Shown here piece by piece: positions 1-8,774 of a stretch of 64,000 nucleotides of DNA (its first letter is position 1; every line of letters begins with the position of its first letter). Below the pieces are notes generated by a model that saw only the letters and a program-made list of their open reading frames with translations, ran no database searches and was not told the origin of the DNA. Both the position numbers and the translations under genes were made by a program. The stretch is from Desemzia sp. RIT 804 (GTDB lineage Bacteria; Bacillota; Bacilli; Lactobacillales; Carnobacteriaceae): the NCBI RefSeq assembly GCF_016892605.1, contig NZ_JAFEMV010000001.1, forward strand, positions 186,001-250,000. The letters are read 5' to 3'.

Positions 1-1
1 A

Positions 2-496
2 TACGAAAATATCGATATCGAAAAAGTAAAAGAAAATTTAATGACATTTAAAGGTGTAAAACGCCGCTTTACTGAAAAGAAAATGGAAGATATGACGATC
101 ATTGATGATTATGCACACCACCCATCAGAAATACGTGCCACAGTGGATGCTGCTCGTCAAAAATATCCAGATAAGGAAATCATTGCTGTTTTCCAACCGC
201 ATACCTTTACACGTACTGTAGCTTTACTGAGTGAATTTGCAGAAGCTTTAAATCTAGCAGACAGTGTCTATTTATGTGATATCTTTGGTTCTGCCAGAGA
301 AGAACAAGGTTCTGTAAAAATCGATGACCTAGCTGCTAAAATTAAAGGGGGAGCCCCGGTTTTGTCAGAAGATAATGTTTCTCCATTATTAGATCACCAT
401 GATGCAGTTGTCATTTTCATGGGAGCTGGAGACGTTCAAAAATTCGAAAAAGCTTATGAAACAATCTTAAGTCAAACTTCATTAAGTAATCAATAA
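2..496 (+). CDS. murC: UDP-N-acetylmuramate--L-alanine ligase, C-terminal part (MurC)
   Basis: This is the 3' end of a gene that begins before the window; the open frame runs in from base 2 and codes for the last 164 residues. MurC adds L-alanine to UDP-MurNAc in the cytoplasm, the first amino acid step of peptidoglycan stem peptide synthesis. The visible part is the Mur ligase C-terminal domain, with [10 protein letters not shown] close to the family DDYxHHPxEI motif, followed by [10 protein letters not shown] and the acidic C-terminal region. The ATP-binding P-loop domain lies upstream and cannot be seen. A methionine at base 41 is internal, not a start. Confidence 0.93.
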   Translation, partial: YENIDIEKVKENLMTFKGVKRRFTEKKMEDMTIIDDYAHHPSEIRATVDAARQKYPDKEIIAVFQPHTFTRTVALLSEFAEALNLADSVYLCDIFGSAREEQGSVKIDDLAAKIKGGAPVLSEDNVSPLLDHHDAVVIFMGAGDVQKFEKAYETILSQTSLSNQ

Positions 497-504
497 GACA
501 AGAC

Positions 505-532
505 TTGCAAGAATAAAAGAATATGTTATAGT
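505..532 (+). promoter_or_regulatory. Promoter for the Msr-type gene leader
   Basis: TTGCAA at 505-510, a 16-base spacer and TATAGT at 527-532, with an upstream TG that makes an extended -10. It lies just after murC and would start a leader of about 250 bases before the ABC-F gene. Assigned by eye from consensus match and position. Confidence 0.5.
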
Positions 533-566
533 ATAAGAAATATAAACGGACAGGAGGATTTGGAAA

Positions 567-611
567 ATGACAGCATCAATGAGATTGCGCACAAACTTTT
601 TAAATCGTTAA
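567..611 (+). CDS. 14-residue leader peptide with MRLR motif (macrolide-sensing uORF)
   Basis: A short frame, ATG at 567 to TAA at 609-611, codes for MTASMRLRTNFLNR. It has a strong ribosome binding site, AGGAGG at 552-557, nine bases before the ATG. From memory, the ErmD/ErmK leader peptide is also 14 residues and shares the layout MTxSMRLR at the N-terminus; in that family the MRLR segment makes macrolide-bound ribosomes stall. Here the frame is followed by an intrinsic terminator and an Msr-type ABC-F gene. The likely role is drug-dependent stalling that changes leader folding. The peptide and its signals are seen; the stalling function is inferred from the motif. Confidence 0.75.
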   Translation: MTASMRLRTNFLNR

Positions 612-707
612 TTAAATAACTATTTAAAAGGTCCTGTTATATTGACAGACAATAGGGAGCAGTCTACCCATTTTTCAAATCCGATGAAAACTATTGAGAT
701 ATATGTC

Positions 708-738
708 AAAAAAGAGATAGGGGATCTATCTCTTTTTT
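708..738 (+). terminator. Leader terminator (attenuator) before the Msr-type gene
   Basis: A perfect 13-bp stem (708-720 with 726-738), a 5-base loop and a T-rich 3' arm lie between the leader peptide and the ABC-F gene. Its position inside a leader, after a stalling-type uORF, points to a transcription attenuator. A second small repeat, CCTTAATTAAAGG at about 768-780, can pair across the gene's ribosome binding site, so translational control may be added. Upstream CAATAG and CTATTG segments could form competing pairs. Confidence 0.75.
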
Positions 739-792
739 GTGTACCCAAAAACTGTTGATTTGCAAGGCCTTAATTAAAGGAGTGCAAACGAA

Positions 793-2259
793 ATGGAAGA
801 GTTATCTATTGAATTAAAAAATATTGAAGTCAGTTTTCAACATAAAGAAGTGCTGTCGATTGAACAATTAACAGCCTATCAGAACGATCGAATAGGCGTT
901 GTCGGTAGAAACGGACAAGGGAAAAGTACTCTGCTAAATGTTATTAGTGGAGAATTGGAACCAAATGCTGGAATCATCAATCGTCAAGTGGAATTCAATT
1001 ACTATCATCAAATGGAAGCAGTTAATGAAGCAGAGCAAGTAGAAAATTTAGATGCAGAGATCATGGGACGATTGAAAGTTCCCACAAATAAAGTTGAAAC
1101 ATTAAGCGGCGGGGAAGAAACAAAATTCCGTTTGGCTCAAGCGCTTTCTCGTTACCAAATGGGATTGTTGATGGATGAGCCGACGACTCACTTGGACGAA
1201 CAAAGTACTGAATTTTTAGTAGAAGAATTAAGGTATTACTACGGTACGCTAATTGTAGTCAGTCATGATCGTTATTTTCTAGACCAATTAGTGACAAAAA
1301 TCTGGGAAGTAGACAATGGGAAAGTTCGAGAATACAGTGGAAACTATTCAGATTATACGCAACAAAAAGAACAAGAGAAAATAGAGCAGCAGAGAGAATT
1401 TGAAAAGGTGACAAAAGAAAAAAAACGATTGGAACAAGCGGTGGAGCAGAAGAAGCTTCAAGCACAAAAAATGAGCCAAGTGAGTGAAAAACAAAAGAAA
1501 CGTGCTATCCGACCTGATCGTTTATCTTCTTCAAAACAAAAAGATACTGCTCAAAAAAATGTTCAAAAAACGGCCAAAGCAATGGAGAAGCGGATGGGAC
1601 AACTCAAAGATTCCGAAGCGGTCCAAGATTCTCGACCTATTCAATTTCCAATGAGCAAAGAATTGGAAATTCACAACCGTTTTCCTATTATGGGAAATGA
1701 CGTAGAGTTGTATGGAGGAGACAAGCTCTTGTTAGAAAAAGCGAGTTTTCAATTCCCGCTTGGGAAGCGAATCGCCATTACTGGGGAAAATGGAGCAGGA
1801 AAAACTACGTTATTGAAACACATTCTCAAGAATGAAGAAAACATCACACTGTCTCCTAAAGTTGTTTTTTGTGCGTATCAGCAAATGGCTTACAAATTAA
1901 CGGATTCTAGTACCATTCTAGATTATTTGATGAAGCAAACAGATTTTTCAGAAAATACCGTTCGAGCTGTATTGAATAATCTAGGTTTTTCTCAACTAGA
2001 AATCACTAAGCCTGTAGATGCATTAAGCGGTGGAGAAGCTACACGCATCTCAATGGCGTTGTTATTTGTCAAACCATCTAATGTACTGATTTTAGATGAG
2101 CCGACAAATTTTATTGATGTCCAAACGATTGAAGCGCTAGAAGAGTTTCTGACGAGTTACCAAGGAACGGTCATTTTCACTTCACACGACCGATATTTTG
2201 TGGAGCGTGTAGCAGATCAAATATGGGAAATAAACAATCAAACATTGACTCTATCCTAA
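793..2259 (+). CDS. ABC-F ribosomal protection protein, Msr type
   Basis: 488 residues, the size of Msr-family ABC-F proteins (about 487-492). It has two ABC ATPase domains and no membrane segments. The first has Walker A GRNGQGKSTLLN near residue 38, LSGGEETK and LLMDEPTTHLD; the second has GENGAGKTTLLK, LSGGEATRIS and LILDEPTNFID. They are joined by a long Lys/Gln-rich linker at about 190-290, the region that reaches into the ribosome in this family. YYYGTLIVVSHDR and the C-terminal FTSHDRYFV segment resemble MsrA/MsrC from memory. Such proteins displace macrolides and streptogramin B from the 50S exit tunnel. AAAGGAG at 776-782 serves the ATG. Regulation by the leader is likely. Drug range is not shown by sequence; a related ABC-F subgroup is possible. 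Confidence 0.85.
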   Translation: MEELSIELKNIEVSFQHKEVLSIEQLTAYQNDRIGVVGRNGQGKSTLLNVISGELEPNAGIINRQVEFNYYHQMEAVNEAEQVENLDAEIMGRLKVPTNKVETLSGGEETKFRLAQALSRYQMGLLMDEPTTHLDEQSTEFLVEELRYYYGTLIVVSHDRYFLDQLVTKIWEVDNGKVREYSGNYSDYTQQKEQEKIEQQREFEKVTKEKKRLEQAVEQKKLQAQKMSQVSEKQKKRAIRPDRLSSSKQKDTAQKNVQKTAKAMEKRMGQLKDSEAVQDSRPIQFPMSKELEIHNRFPIMGNDVELYGGDKLLLEKASFQFPLGKRIAITGENGAGKTTLLKHILKNEENITLSPKVVFCAYQQMAYKLTDSSTILDYLMKQTDFSENTVRAVLNNLGFSQLEITKPVDALSGGEATRISMALLFVKPSNVLILDEPTNFIDVQTIEALEEFLTSYQGTVIFTSHDRYFVERVADQIWEINNQTLTLS

Positions 2260-2296
2260 GCAAGTTTCAGATAGCTGATTTTGTGCTGTTAATTTG

Positions 2297-2338
2297 AAAA
2301 GCCTCATAGTTCGATTCTCGCTATCTAGTAGCTTTTTT
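2297..2338 (+). terminator. Possible terminator after the Msr-type gene
   Basis: AAAAGC near 2297 can pair with GCTTTT near 2331, followed by T residues, with a loose inner pairing. It is weak, but it lies in the only gap between this gene and polA. Confidence 0.35.
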
Positions 2339-2414
2339 GTTAGAATAGTAAAGAGAAAACTTTGTTGGCTAGAGACTGAAATCCAGCTAAATAACAGTTA
2401 TGAGGAGATATAAG

Positions 2415-5075
2415 ATGACTAAGAAAAAGAAATTAGTGCTGATTGATGGAAGCAGTGTAGCCTTTCGTGCCTTTTTTGGCTTGCACGCTCAATTGGAAAA
2501 ATTTAAAAACCATTATGGATTGCATACCAATGCTTTATACGGATTCCATAACATGATTCAAAATGTACTAAAAACAGAAGCTCCAACTCATGTTTTAGTA
2601 GCTTTTGATGCAGGAAATACAACTTTTAGAACAGAATATTTCCCTGAATACAAAGCTGGGAGATCTAAAACACCAGGTGAATTTACAGAACAGATGCCTT
2701 ATTTGCGTGATTTATTAAAAGGATTCGGCATTGCGCATTATGAATTAGCAAATTATGAAGCAGACGATATTATTGGAACTTTGTCTGTCAAAGTGGACCC
2801 GGAAGAATTTGATGTAGTCGTGATCTCTGGTGACCGTGATTTGACCCAATTAGCTAAAGAAAATGTTCGTGTAGATATCACGAAAAAAGGTGTTTCGGAC
2901 CTTAAACCTTATACTGTTGATTCGATCAAAGAAGAAATGGGGATCTCACCTTTACAAATCATCGACATGAAAGGATTAGCGGGTGACAGTTCCGATAATA
3001 TTCCAGGTGTCACAAAAATCGGTGAGAAAACGGCGTTGAAATTATTACAAGAATACGGTTCTGTAGAAGGTGTTTATGAAAATATCGATACGATGAAACA
3101 AAGCAAGCGAAAAGAAAATCTGATCAATGAAAAAGAAATTGCATTGATGAGCAAACGTTTAGCTACGATCGATAACGATTCTCCTCTTGAAATCACCATA
3201 GATGACTTAGAATATCATGGTGCAGATTTAAAGAAATTAACTGAATTCTATAAGGAAATGGATTTCAAATCGCATTTAAGTAATCTGGATACAACAGAAT
3301 TAGATGCTGAAAAAGAATCGAAACGAACAGAGATCACATTCGAAGCCGTCACAGAAGTTACAGAAGAGATGTTTGGAAAAGATATGGCACTTTATGTGCA
3401 GATGCTACACGACAACTACCATACTGCTGATATCGTGGGCATCAGTTGGGGAAATGAAGATCACATTTACGTAGGGGAAGCGAAAGATATTTTAACTTCG
3501 CCGGCATTCAAAAAATGGGCAGAAGATGAAACTCTTTCAAAAGCTACATTTGACGCAAAGCAAGTATATGTAGCTTTAAATCGTTACGGCATTAAACTAG
3601 CTGCGGTCCAATATGATGTATTATTAGAAGCTTATTTGTTGGATGTGAAAGACAATTCCAACGACTTAGCGGCGATTGCAGAAGAGTACGATTACCATGA
3701 TGTCGCTAGTGATGAAAGTATCTATGGAAAAGGGGCTAAAATCAAAGTTCCTGAGGATATCACTATCATGCATATTCATCTGGCACGAAAAGTAAAAGCT
3801 ATTGCTACTCTAGGACCTGCATTAATGGAAAAACTGGTTGCCAACAACCAAAAAGAACTATTCTCAGAAATAGAATTGCCATTAGCTATTATTTTAGCTG
3901 ACATGGAAATCCAAGGAATCACCGTGAATGGTAAACGGTTAGAAGAAATGAGAGCTGAGTTTGCGATCCAGTTAAAAGAGATCGAGCAAAAAATCTATGC
4001 AGAAGCTGGAGAAGAATTCAATATTAACTCACCGAAACAATTGGGAGTTATTTTATTTGAAAAAATGGGGTATCCGGTGATCAAAAAAACGAAAACGGGT
4101 TACTCCACAGCAGTTGGGGTCTTGGAACAATTACAGGATCAAGCTCCGATCGTGGAATTTATTTTAGAATATCGTCAGATCGCTAAAATCCAATCCACCT
4201 ATGTAGAAGGTTTGTTAAAAGTCGTGCGTCAGGATACTGGGAAAGTCCATACACGTTATATGCAAACCATCGCTCGTACAGGTCGATTGAGCTCGGTAGA
4301 TCCTAACTTGCAAAACATTCCGATTCGGATCGAAGAAGGACGTAAAATACGCCAAGCTTTCGTTCCAAGAGAAGAAGGTTGGAAGATTTTTGCTTCAGAT
4401 TATTCACAAATCGAATTGCGTGTGTTAGCTCATATTTCAAATGATGAACACATGAAAGAAGCCTTTATAGAAGAACAAGATATCCACTCCAGTACTGCTA
4501 TGCGTGTGTTCGGTATCGAAAAACCTGAAGATGTTACTTCTAATATTCGCCGCCGAGCAAAAGCTGTTAACTTTGGTATCGTATATGGTATCAGTGATTA
4601 TGGCTTATCTCAAAATCTAGGTATCACACGCAAAGAAGCACAGCAATTTATTGATACCTACTTTAAAAAGTATCCTGGAATCGAAGCTTATATGGAAGAT
4701 GTAGTAAGAGAAGCTAAAGAAAAAGGGTTTGTTGAAACGTTGTTTAATCGCCGTCGTTATTTAGCGGATATCAATTCACGTAATTTTAATCTGCGTTCAT
4801 TTGCAGAGAGAACAGCAATCAATACGCCAATTCAAGGTAGTGCTGCGGATATTCTGAAAGTAGCGATGATCAAAATTGCTCAAGCCTTAAAAGAATCTGA
4901 TTTGAAAGCGACTATGTTACTGCAAGTACATGATGAGTTGATCTTTGAAGTACCCGAAGAAGAAATCCCGGCATTACAAAAATTGGTGGAAGATGTGATG
5001 GAACATGCTGTTGATTTGAGTGTACCATTAAAGGTAGACAGCAACTTCGGCCAAAGCTGGTATGAAGCGAAGTAG
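2415..5075 (+). CDS. polA: DNA polymerase I
   Basis: 886 residues from the ATG at 2415; AGGAG at 2403-2407 lies seven bases upstream, which favours it over an in-frame ATG at 2400. The enzyme fills gaps and removes RNA primers in replication and repair. An N-terminal 5' nuclease domain (about 1-290) begins LVLIDGSSVAFRAFF and has helix-hairpin-helix region sequence. The middle 3'-5' exonuclease-like domain (about 310-480) lacks an obvious set of catalytic acidic residues, as in Bacillus PolI. The polymerase domain carries motif A DYSQIELR, motif B RRRAKAVNFGIVYGIS and motif C LLQVHDELIFEV. It heads an operon with mutM (28-base gap) and coaE. Confidence 0.97.
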   Translation: MTKKKKLVLIDGSSVAFRAFFGLHAQLEKFKNHYGLHTNALYGFHNMIQNVLKTEAPTHVLVAFDAGNTTFRTEYFPEYKAGRSKTPGEFTEQMPYLRDLLKGFGIAHYELANYEADDIIGTLSVKVDPEEFDVVVISGDRDLTQLAKENVRVDITKKGVSDLKPYTVDSIKEEMGISPLQIIDMKGLAGDSSDNIPGVTKIGEKTALKLLQEYGSVEGVYENIDTMKQSKRKENLINEKEIALMSKRLATIDNDSPLEITIDDLEYHGADLKKLTEFYKEMDFKSHLSNLDTTELDAEKESKRTEITFEAVTEVTEEMFGKDMALYVQMLHDNYHTADIVGISWGNEDHIYVGEAKDILTSPAFKKWAEDETLSKATFDAKQVYVALNRYGIKLAAVQYDVLLEAYLLDVKDNSNDLAAIAEEYDYHDVASDESIYGKGAKIKVPEDITIMHIHLARKVKAIATLGPALMEKLVANNQKELFSEIELPLAIILADMEIQGITVNGKRLEEMRAEFAIQLKEIEQKIYAEAGEEFNINSPKQLGVILFEKMGYPVIKKTKTGYSTAVGVLEQLQDQAPIVEFILEYRQIAKIQSTYVEGLLKVVRQDTGKVHTRYMQTIARTGRLSSVDPNLQNIPIRIEEGRKIRQAFVPREEGWKIFASDYSQIELRVLAHISNDEHMKEAFIEEQDIHSSTAMRVFGIEKPEDVTSNIRRRAKAVNFGIVYGISDYGLSQNLGITRKEAQQFIDTYFKKYPGIEAYMEDVVREAKEKGFVETLFNRRRYLADINSRNFNLRSFAERTAINTPIQGSAADILKVAMIKIAQALKESDLKATMLLQVHDELIFEVPEEEIPALQKLVEDVMEHAVDLSVPLKVDSNFGQSWYEAK

Positions 5076-5103
5076 AGTGTTAAATGAATGGGGGAAATAA
5101 AGT

Positions 5104-5982
5104 TTGCCGGAATTACCAGAAGTTGAAACCGTCCGTAAAGGTCTGGAAGCAACAGTAGATCAAGTAACTATTCAAAAGGTCTCTGTTTACTGGGATAGAA
5201 TTATTGCGGGAACGGTATCTAGCGAATCATTCCAAGAAGTATTGGTGGGAGAAACTTTGCGGAAATTTAGACGTAGAGGGAAATTTTTATTATTGGATTT
5301 TGACCACTATACATTGATTTCCCATTTGCGAATGGAAGGAAAATATGAAGTAGTACCGACTGAAGAAAAGTTGAAAAAACATACACACGTCATTTTTCAT
5401 TTAACAGATGGAAGAGATATTCGTTACCTAGATGTTCGCAAGTTTGGTCGAATGGAGCTCGTTCCTCTGGGAAAAGAAACATCCGTTGCCGGAATCAAGC
5501 GGTTAGGCCCTGAACCTTTCGAAGATGTATTTTTACTAGAGCCATTCCAAGGCAAGTTAAGCCGTGTCAAAAAAGCCATTAAACCAGCTCTGTTGGATCA
5601 AGGATTAGTTACGGGATTAGGAAACATCTATGTAGATGAAGCTTTATTTCAAGCTGAAATACATCCGTTACGACCAGGCAATTCTCTAAAACCGTTTGAG
5701 GTGAAGAGGTTGCATCAAGCTATTATCCAGGTTTTAGGGAATGCCATCAAAGCAGGTGGAACAACGATACGAACTTATCTGAATGCACTGGGAGAAGCTG
5801 GACAATTTCAGCAAAAGTTAGCTGTTTATGGTCGTACAGGACAATCTTGTGTCAATTGTGATAGACCGATCCAAAAAGTGAAAGTGGCCCAACGAGGAAC
5901 GCATTATTGTGCTCATTGTCAAGAATTGACTGAAAAAAATGTCTTACCGGTAAAATTGAGTGAAGTAGAAAGAGAGAATTAA
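5104..5982 (+). CDS. mutM: Formamidopyrimidine-DNA glycosylase (Fpg/MutM)
   Basis: 292 residues beginning with a TTG at 5104, so the protein starts MPELPEVETVRKGL. The N-terminal proline and glutamate after Met removal are the catalytic pair of the Fpg family, and a start further in would lose them. The enzyme cuts out 8-oxoguanine and other oxidised purines and nicks the strand. The C-terminus has the zinc finger CVNCDRP with a CAHC pair downstream. GGGGGAAA about 5090 acts as the ribosome binding site. It sits between polA and coaE, in line with a DNA repair operon; only 16 bases separate it from coaE. Confidence 0.96.
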   Translation: MPELPEVETVRKGLEATVDQVTIQKVSVYWDRIIAGTVSSESFQEVLVGETLRKFRRRGKFLLLDFDHYTLISHLRMEGKYEVVPTEEKLKKHTHVIFHLTDGRDIRYLDVRKFGRMELVPLGKETSVAGIKRLGPEPFEDVFLLEPFQGKLSRVKKAIKPALLDQGLVTGLGNIYVDEALFQAEIHPLRPGNSLKPFEVKRLHQAIIQVLGNAIKAGGTTIRTYLNALGEAGQFQQKLAVYGRTGQSCVNCDRPIQKVKVAQRGTHYCAHCQELTEKNVLPVKLSEVEREN

Positions 5983-5998
5983 GGATGGGGGTACTTGG

Positions 5999-6601
5999 AT
6001 GTCTTTTATTTTAGGACTGACTGGAAGTATAGCCACTGGAAAATCAACAGTGAGCAACATCTTTAAACAAGCTGGTGTACCTGTAGTGGATGCTGATGTA
6101 GGTGCTCGTGAGGTGGTAAAACCAGGGACAGAAGGTTTAAAACGGATAGAAGCTGCATTTGGCAGAGATGTCATTTCAGCCAGTGGAAGCTTAGACCGAA
6201 AAGCATTGGGAAAAATTGTCTTTCAAAACAAATCGGAATTAAAAAAGCTGAATCATATACTAGGTGATTTGATAGCCATCTGGATTCAGTCTGAAAAAGA
6301 AAAGTATATCCATCAAGGAGCTCCCCTTATAGTACTTGACATTCCTTTATTATTTGAGAGTGGATATGATCAGGATGTAGAAAAAGTAATGGTGGTAGCC
6401 ACTACACCAAGTATACAATTGGAGAGATTGATGCGGCGAGATCAGATTGATACTCAATCAGCTCAGCAAAAAATTGATGCCCAACAATCCATTACAGAAA
6501 AAATCATGAAAGCAGACTTTGTGATCGATAATAATGGATCCAAAGAGAATACTCAAAAACAAGTTTTATATTGGCTTGAAAAACAAGACGTTTACAAATA
6601 A
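5999..6601 (+). CDS. coaE: Dephospho-CoA kinase
   Basis: 200 residues, the usual size. It phosphorylates the 3' hydroxyl of dephospho-CoA, the last step in coenzyme A synthesis. The N-terminus FILGLTGSIATGKSTV is the P-loop, followed by VVDADVGAREVV, which matches the substrate-binding region, and VLDIPLLFESG, typical of CoaE. The polA-mutM-coaE order is widely kept in Firmicutes; Bacillus has an extra ytaF gene between mutM and coaE that is absent here. A strong terminator follows at 6616-6664. Confidence 0.96.
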   Translation: MSFILGLTGSIATGKSTVSNIFKQAGVPVVDADVGAREVVKPGTEGLKRIEAAFGRDVISASGSLDRKALGKIVFQNKSELKKLNHILGDLIAIWIQSEKEKYIHQGAPLIVLDIPLLFESGYDQDVEKVMVVATTPSIQLERLMRRDQIDTQSAQQKIDAQQSITEKIMKADFVIDNNGSKENTQKQVLYWLEKQDVYK

Positions 6602-6615
6602 ATGAGTAAAGCCAT

Positions 6616-6664
6616 GAGCTAACGAAATTAGCAGAATCCAACTGATTTCGTTAGCTCTTTTTGT
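6616..6664 (+). terminator. Terminator of polA-mutM-coaE
   Basis: GAGCTAACGAAAT at 6616-6628 pairs exactly with ATTTCGTTAGCTC at 6645-6657, followed by T-rich sequence. It separates coaE from nrdR. Confidence 0.9.
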
Positions 6665-6830
6665 TTTTCCTGTAAAAAATAAATTTCATGCAGCACCAAA
6701 AAGGGAAACCTGTTCTGATAAGGAATAAGCTGTTTTTAAGAATCTTTATGTGTGTTATAATAGGCTATATAATAAGGCGAATTAGAATGTTTTTACTAAA
6801 AAATACTTTTTTAAAAAAGGATGATGAACA

Positions 6831-7298
6831 GTGCAATGCCCTCGCTGTCAACACAACGGGACAAGGGTCATCGACAGCCGTCCAGCAGATGAAGGACGAG
6901 CTATCCGTCGTAGAAGAGAATGCGAGTCTTGTCGATACCGTTTTACAACATTTGAAAGAATTGAGCGAGTCCCATTATTAGTAGTGAAAAAGAATGGTGA
7001 CCGTGAAGAATTTAATCGTGAAAAAATCCTTAGAGGGGTTATCCGGTCATGTGAGAAACGGCCTGTCCCCATGGATCAAATGGAAAAAATCGTTAATGAG
7101 ATTGAAAATGATATTCGAAGTTTAGGAGAAAACGAAGTCTCTTCAACCGTTATTGGTGAATACGTGATGGAAAAATTAGCAGAGGTCGATGATGTAGCTT
7201 ATATTCGCTTTGCTAGTGTGTACCGTCAGTTTAAAGACATTGGAGTCTTTATGGAAGAAATGAAAGAATTAGAACGGAAAAAAACTGAAAAGAAATAA
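6831..7298 (+). CDS. nrdR: Transcriptional repressor NrdR
   Basis: 155 residues from a GTG at 6831. NrdR represses ribonucleotide reductase genes according to the cell's ATP/dATP level. The N-terminal zinc ribbon uses C3, C6, C31 and C34 (CPRC and CESC) with an Arg-rich run between. The ATP-cone domain covers about 49-139 and begins [17 protein letters not shown]. The start is fixed by the zinc ribbon. It begins a block with dnaB (24-base gap) and dnaI, as in Bacillus (ytcG-dnaB-dnaI). TATAAT-like runs near 6755-6775 probably hold the promoter. Confidence 0.95.
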   Translation: MQCPRCQHNGTRVIDSRPADEGRAIRRRRECESCRYRFTTFERIERVPLLVVKKNGDREEFNREKILRGVIRSCEKRPVPMDQMEKIVNEIENDIRSLGENEVSSTVIGEYVMEKLAEVDDVAYIRFASVYRQFKDIGVFMEEMKELERKKTEKK

Positions 7299-7322
7299 GT
7301 GATACGAAAGGAGTAGTCGAGT

Positions 7323-8774
7323 ATGTCGTATCCTTGGAAAAACCTTAGTCCTAAAGATGGATTTATGGTCAGACAAAGCGCATTGCTTTCGGATATCGAT
7401 CAACAGATTTTAACCTTTTTGTATCAACCTTTAATTGGTTCTGCTGCATATAGTCTATACATGACGCTGTGGACAGAAATAGAGAAAGATACATTTTGGA
7501 GTGAAGGAATTCTTCATGCTGAATTGTTGTCGTTATTGAACATAGGAATGGCTGAATTATATCAAGCAAGAATCCGTTTGGAAGCTATTGGTTTACTAAA
7601 AACGTTTCTTCAAACAGATCCGGAAAAGTTGTATGTTTATGAACTCCAAAAACCTCAAACAAGTAAAGCTTTTTTTGAAGAAGACTTGTTTAGTTTATTG
7701 TTATTGGAGCGAATTGGAGAAAGAAAGTTCAAGCAGTTGCGAAACCGTTTTTCGGTTCAGCCCATCAACAAGGATCAATTTGCTGAAATCACGAAGTCTT
7801 TTCTAGACGTTTATCATATGAATACAGACCAATTGAAACAACATGAAACCTTATTCAAATCTTCTCGTTCGCTCATCGGAGACGCCGCGGAGACTAAGAT
7901 TTCCTTAAACGCTGACTCATTTGATTGGAATTTCTTTTATAACGGCTTAAATCAGCATTATGTGAATCGCTCGGCGATTACTGCTGATGTTCGAGAGACT
8001 ATTTTAACTTTGCATCATATGTATGCAATTGATGAATTGGCAATGCAACATTATATTTTGGAAGCATCAGATATGGATACAGGGATTATTGATGCGCGTA
8101 AATTGAAGAAAAATGTAGTCGATGATTTCCATCGTGAAAACAATGAAAAAATCCAGTTGAACGATGTTGTTCAACAAGAACTAGAAGTAACTACTGCTAC
8201 TCAGACTCAAAGAGAAAAAGAGTTGAAGCTTCAAGGCTTTTCTGACGACGATATTCAAATGATTGAAGCCAGCAAGCACTATTCTCCAGCTGAATTTATG
8301 AAAGATATCAAAGAACAGAAAAATGGCTATATTTCCAAGCCGGAAGAATGGACGTTGGAAGACATTGTTAAAAAATCTCATTTGCCAAATCCAGTGATCA
8401 ATATCTTGATCCATTATATTTTGGTGGTTCAAGGAAAAGTAGTATTTGAAAAAGGACTAGCTTATACAATATCGAATGATTGGGCTCAAAATGAGATTCA
8501 AACGCCGGAAGCTGCTTTGAAAAAAGTACGTGATCTGTACCAAGAAAACGCAGAAAAATACAAAAAGAATCAAGAACGTAAACAAAATGCCACGGCTTCT
8601 CGTTCTAATAACAACTATTCTCGGAATAAAAATGTGGTCCGTAAAGAGAAATTACCAGATTGGGCTAAAGAAGGCTATCAAGCTCCGAAAGAAACACCTG
8701 TCAGTCCGGAAATAGAAAAAGAAATCCAAGAGAGATTGGCACGAATTCGCAATATGCAAAAAGAAGGTGAATAA
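7323..8774 (+). CDS. dnaB: Replication initiation and membrane attachment protein DnaB (Gram-positive type)
   Basis: 483 residues, MSYPWKNLSPKDGFMV, near the usual length for the Firmicute DnaB, a primosome protein unrelated to the E. coli helicase DnaB. With DnaD and DnaI it loads the replicative helicase at oriC and at stalled forks. The N-terminal winged-helix-like region covers about 1-180 and the C-terminal DnaB/DnaD domain about 300-410, ending in a charged Asn/Arg/Lys-rich tail. AAAGGAG about 7310 is the ribosome binding site. The stop overlaps the dnaI start, which suggests translational coupling. Confidence 0.93.
   Translation: MSYPWKNLSPKDGFMVRQSALLSDIDQQILTFLYQPLIGSAAYSLYMTLWTEIEKDTFWSEGILHAELLSLLNIGMAELYQARIRLEAIGLLKTFLQTDPEKLYVYELQKPQTSKAFFEEDLFSLLLLERIGERKFKQLRNRFSVQPINKDQFAEITKSFLDVYHMNTDQLKQHETLFKSSRSLIGDAAETKISLNADSFDWNFFYNGLNQHYVNRSAITADVRETILTLHHMYAIDELAMQHYILEASDMDTGIIDARKLKKNVVDDFHRENNEKIQLNDVVQQELEVTTATQTQREKELKLQGFSDDDIQMIEASKHYSPAEFMKDIKEQKNGYISKPEEWTLEDIVKKSHLPNPVINILIHYILVVQGKVVFEKGLAYTISNDWAQNEIQTPEAALKKVRDLYQENAEKYKKNQERKQNATASRSNNNYSRNKNVVRKEKLPDWAKEGYQAPKETPVSPEIEKEIQERLARIRNMQKEGE

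Noticed and set aside
6688-6981. 97-residue frame overlapping nrdR
   Set aside because: It overlaps the clear nrdR gene in another frame, and the upstream part is promoter sequence.
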